Source of the DNA: UBA11606 sp964513285
GTDB lineage: Bacteria; Actinomycetota; Acidimicrobiia; Acidimicrobiales; Aldehydirespiratoraceae
Assembly (NCBI GenBank): GCA_964513285.1
Contig: CAZEML010000095.1
Span: forward strand, 1 to 15,634
Length of the DNA: 15,634 bases
Direction: 5' to 3'
The position numbers and the translations under genes were made by a program. The number at the start of each line of letters is the position of its first letter. Position 1 is the stretch's first letter. Below the pieces are notes generated by a model, which had not been told where the DNA came from, did no database searches, and saw nothing but the letters and a program-made list of their open reading frames with translations. This document shows positions 13,569-15,634 of the stretch, piece by piece.

Positions 13569-14545
13569 CCGAATCCCCCACCGCCGACGCCACCAACATC
13601 GCGGAAACCGCGGAGCGCCTCGACCGGCGGCCGTGGTTGGCTCGCCCGATCCGGCGGCGGGCCGAGCTCTCCTTCGAGTACTTCCCCCCGCAGTCGCGAG
13701 CGGGATGGAACCAGCTGGCCGACACCTACGAGCGACTCGCCCCCTTCGAGCCCTCGTTCGCGTCGGTCACCTACGGCGCCGGCGGCTCGACCCGTCAGAC
13801 CACCCAGCGCACGATCGAGACGTTGGCCTACGGCTTCGACGTCGAGGTCGCCGGCCACCTGACCGGCGTGGCCTCCACCAAGGCCGACGTGCATCGCCTG
13901 GTCGACCGCTACGCCGCGGTTCCGATCCGGCGGATCGTGGCGTTGCGCGGTGACGCCCCCACCACCCTCGAGGGGCCGGTCCCCCGCGGGTTCGAGTCCG
14001 CCGAGGAGCTCGTCGCCGGCCTGCGAGCGCGACCCGACGGGTCGACCTGGGACATCAGCGTCGCCGGCTACCCCGAGACCCATCCCCGCGCGGCGTCGCG
14101 TGCAGCCGACCTCGAGTCGCTGAAGCGCAAGGTCGACGCCGGCGCCGACCGGATCATCACCCAGTTCTTCTTCGACAACGACGACTTCTTCCGGTTCGTC
14201 GACGAGGCACGGGCGGCGGGCATCGACGTCCCGATCGTCCCGGGCGTGATGCCGGTGCACGACTTCACCAAGGTCGCTCGCTTCGCCGAGCGCTGCGGCG
14301 CCCGCATCCCGGACTGGATGCGCGATCTGTTCGCACCGATCGACGACCCGTCGATCCACCGGATGGTGGCGGCGACGGTCGCGGCCGAACAGGTGCGTGG
14401 CCTGATCGAGTGGGGCGCGCAGCACCTCCACGTCTACACCCTCAACCGGGCCGACCTCACCGAGGCGACGCTGCGGATGCTCGGCTACACCGCGGCGACC
14501 GCCGACGTGGTCGAACTCGACTCGTCGGGCCGCCGCGTCGGCTGA
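13565..14545 (+). CDS. metF: 5,10-methylenetetrahydrofolate reductase MetF
   Basis: FAD enzyme of 326 residues that reduces methylene-tetrahydrofolate to methyl-tetrahydrofolate, the methyl donor for methionine synthesis. Family motifs in order: ELSFEYFPP (35-42, catalytic Glu38), SFASVTYGAGGSTR, RIVALRGDAP (Asp130 near the flavin), SVAGYPETHP (166-174), and ITQFFFDNDDFFRFVD (Gln200, folate contact), then PIVPGVMPV. The barrel is complete, and there is no C-terminal SAM-regulatory domain like that of eukaryotic enzymes, so control must come from elsewhere. The ATG at 13565 overlaps the regulator's TGA (ATGA) and has GGGAG seven bases upstream. An in-frame ATG at 13514 lies inside the regulator gene and is rejected. 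Control by the upstream ArsR-methyltransferase would couple methyl-folate supply to SAM-cycle state. Confidence 0.95.
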   Translation: MTESPTADATNIAETAERLDRRPWLARPIRRRAELSFEYFPPQSRAGWNQLADTYERLAPFEPSFASVTYGAGGSTRQTTQRTIETLAYGFDVEVAGHLTGVASTKADVHRLVDRYAAVPIRRIVALRGDAPTTLEGPVPRGFESAEELVAGLRARPDGSTWDISVAGYPETHPRAASRAADLESLKRKVDAGADRIITQFFFDNDDFFRFVDEARAAGIDVPIVPGVMPVHDFTKVARFAERCGARIPDWMRDLFAPIDDPSIHRMVAATVAAEQVRGLIEWGAQHLHVYTLNRADLTEATLRMLGYTAATADVVELDSSGRRVG

Positions 14546-14582
14546 CCCGAATCGACGCACCGACCGAGCGGGGCACGACCTT

Positions 14583-14605
14583 CGACCTGACGGTTCGTCA
14601 GGTCG
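14583..14605. promoter_or_regulatory. 23-bp palindrome overlapping the amidohydrolase promoter (operator candidate)
   Basis: Arms CGACCTGACG and CGTCAGGTCG flank the three bases GTT: ten perfect pairs. It covers the -35 element and most of the spacer of the downstream promoter, the typical position for a TetR-type repressor site. It starts 38 bases after the metF stop, so it might also serve as a terminator for metF, but only TCTCT follows and there is no real T-run. Confidence 0.6.
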
Positions 14606-14615
14606 TCTCTACAAT
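14587..14615 (+). promoter_or_regulatory. Leaderless promoter of the amidohydrolase gene
   Basis: CTGACG (14587-14592, four of six to TTGACA), a 17-base spacer and TACAAT (14610-14615, five of six to TATAAT). The ATG follows the -10 by six bases, so the mRNA should begin at or next to the start codon. This is the best promoter match in the window. Confidence 0.7.
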
Positions 14616-14621
14616 GCCGTC

Positions 14622-15634
14622 ATGCTCGACGTGGTCATCAAGGGCGGCACGGTTGTCGACGGCACCGGGGCCGAGGGGTTCGTCGCCGACATCGGCGTGA
14701 AGGACGGTCGGATCGTTGCGATCCGTTCCGCAGCGGACGGCGGGGTCACCGACGACGCCGCCGAAACGATCGACGCGACCGGGCAGGTCNNNNNNNNNNN
14801 NNNNNNNNNNNNNNNNCGCCCAGATCTTCTGGGACCCGCACTCGACCCCGTCGAACCTGTTCGGCATCACGTCGATGGTGGCGGGCAACTGCGGCTTCTC
14901 GCTCGCCCCGCTCGGCGACGCCTCCGACGGCGAGTACCTCAAGCACATGATGACCAAGGTCGAGGGCATGGCCCTCGAGGCGCTCGAGCAGGGCGTTCCG
15001 TGGAACTGGCTGAGCTTCGCGGAGTACCTCGACCGGGTCGAGGAGAGCGGCACCGCGATCAACGTCGCGTTCATGGTCGGCCACTCCGCCATCCGCCGCA
15101 TGGTGATGAAGGACGACTCGGTCGGCAAGGAAGCCACCCCGGAGCAGCTCGCCGAGATGCGCGCCCTGCTGAAGGAGTCGATCGAGGCGGGCGGCTTCGG
15201 CTTCTCGACCGGCCGGTCCTTCACCCACTCCGACGCCGACGGCCAACCGGTCCCGAGCCGCTGGGCGGCCTGGGAGGAAGTGCTCGAGCTCTGCGAGGAG
15301 ACCTCCTTGCACGAGGGCACCACCCTCGAATGGGTCGCCGACGGTTGCCTCAACGGGTTCAACGACGACGAAGTCGAGTTGATGACCAAGATGTCGGTCA
15401 CCGCCGATCGGCCGATCAACTGGAACGTCCTCACCATCGACTCGGCTCGACCCGACGCCTACCGCAACCAGCTCGACGCCTGCGAACGGGCCAACGCCGA
15501 CGGCGCCAAGGTCGTCGCCCTCACGATGCCGATCCTCGTCGGCATGAACATGAGCCTCGGCACGTTCTGTGCGCTCTTCCAGCTCCCGGGCTGGATGGAG
15601 TACTTCAACATGGGGCCCGAAGCCCGCATGGAGA
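14622..15634 (+). CDS. D-aminoacylase / N-acyl-D-amino-acid deacylase-like amidohydrolase (partial, gapped)
   Basis: Metal-dependent hydrolase of the amidohydrolase superfamily, incomplete at the window end. The N-terminal beta-sandwich strand LDVVIKGGTVVDGTGAEG and DIGVKDGRIVAI is standard. After the gap, AQIFWDPHSTPSNLFGIT, VAGNCGFSLAPL (the Cys is a metal ligand in characterised D-aminoacylases), FMVGHSAIR and GGFGFSTGRSFTH follow the D-aminoacylase pattern. Members remove acyl groups from N-acyl-D-amino acids or related amides; this group of actinobacterial relatives is uncharacterised, so the substrate is open. The first 56 codons run to Val56 at 14789; the frame resumes at 14818, one base out of phase with the stated gap length. 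The hidden part should hold the HxH metal motif. The start is ATG 14622, leaderless, with an operator candidate just upstream. Confidence 0.85.
   Translation, partial: MLDVVIKGGTVVDGTGAEGFVADIGVKDGRIVAIRSAADGGVTDDAAETIDATGQVXXXXXXXXXRPDLLGPALDPVEPVRHHVDGGGQLRLLARPARRRLRRRVPQAHDDQGRGHGPRGARAGRSVELAELRGVPRPGRGERHRDQRRVHGRPLRHPPHGDEGRLGRQGSHPGAARRDARPAEGVDRGGRLRLLDRPVLHPLRRRRPTGPEPLGGLGGSARALRGDLLARGHHPRMGRRRLPQRVQRRRSRVDDQDVGHRRSADQLERPHHRLGSTRRLPQPARRLRTGQRRRRQGRRPHDADPRRHEHEPRHVLCALPAPGLDGVLQHGARSPHG
14790..14816. other. Assembly gap (27 N) inside the amidohydrolase gene
   Basis: Twenty-seven unknown bases. The coding frame before the gap (in phase at 14790) and after it (codon starts at 14818) do not agree if the N count is taken literally. 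A family-typical stretch between Val56 and the following Ala-Gln would be about 13 residues, i.e. roughly 38 hidden bases, so the N count probably underestimates the gap by about 11. A real frameshift cannot be excluded. Confidence 0.9.

Noticed and set aside
14068..14307. Minus-strand ORF inside metF, and similar short ORFs elsewhere
   Set aside because: No start signal and no motif; these are overlapped by well-supported genes in another frame.

Overview
The window is high-GC DNA densely packed with genes. Many genes overlap by 1 or 4 bases (TGATG, GTGA or ATGA junctions), and several start codons lie directly downstream of a -10-like element with no ribosome binding site (leaderless layout). 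Together with a luciferase-like F420-type oxidoreductase, an MFE-2-like short-chain dehydrogenase, a D-aminoacylase-like amidohydrolase and a substrate-binding lipoprotein with a very acidic linker, this suggests an actinobacterium, most likely a marine or soil Acidimicrobiia (Ilumatobacter-like). That placement is inferred from gene style, not from a marker gene. No RNA gene, CRISPR array, phage or transposase was seen.

Left part, minus strand (about 47-8227), read right to left: a 1024-residue GH2 beta-galactosidase; a HAD-fold 5'(3')-deoxyribonucleotidase-like protein; a phosphonate/phosphite/phosphate ABC importer in the order phnD (binding lipoprotein), phnC (ATPase), phnE, phnE; then an ECF sigma factor coupled to a 32-codon ORF that runs into low-GC sequence at the window edge. 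phnC-phnE-phnE overlap and must be co-translated. phnD is separated from phnC by a remarkable pair of RNA hairpins, the larger with a C(UUCG)G tetraloop, which probably sets different expression levels for the binding protein and the transporter core. No C-P lyase or phosphonatase is present, so the imported phosphorus compound is not settled.

Middle part, plus strand (8367-11138): a divergently transcribed short-chain dehydrogenase with a palindromic operator candidate upstream and a strong terminator downstream, then a phzF-like gene overlapping a luciferase-like monooxygenase gene by GTGA. msrA (minus, 11157-11789) converges on this pair and has a good match to a SigR/SigH-type oxidative-stress promoter.

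Right part, plus strand (11972-15634): a small secreted or membrane protein with an LAxTG sortase-E-like tail; then an ArsR-family repressor fused to a SAM-dependent methyltransferase domain, preceded by overlapping AT-rich inverted repeats and overlapping metF (methylenetetrahydrofolate reductase) by ATGA. This looks like a self-contained SAM/SAH-responsive methionine-cycle control unit. Last is an amidohydrolase with a well-formed leaderless promoter overlapped by a 23-bp palindrome. Its metal-binding segment is hidden by a run of 27 N, and the gene runs off the window.

The most interesting items are the ArsR-methyltransferase/metF unit with its operators, the phnD-phnC intercistronic RNA structure, the LAxTG protein, the SigR-like msrA promoter and the two palindromic operators. 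No wholly new multi-gene system could be demonstrated from the sequence.
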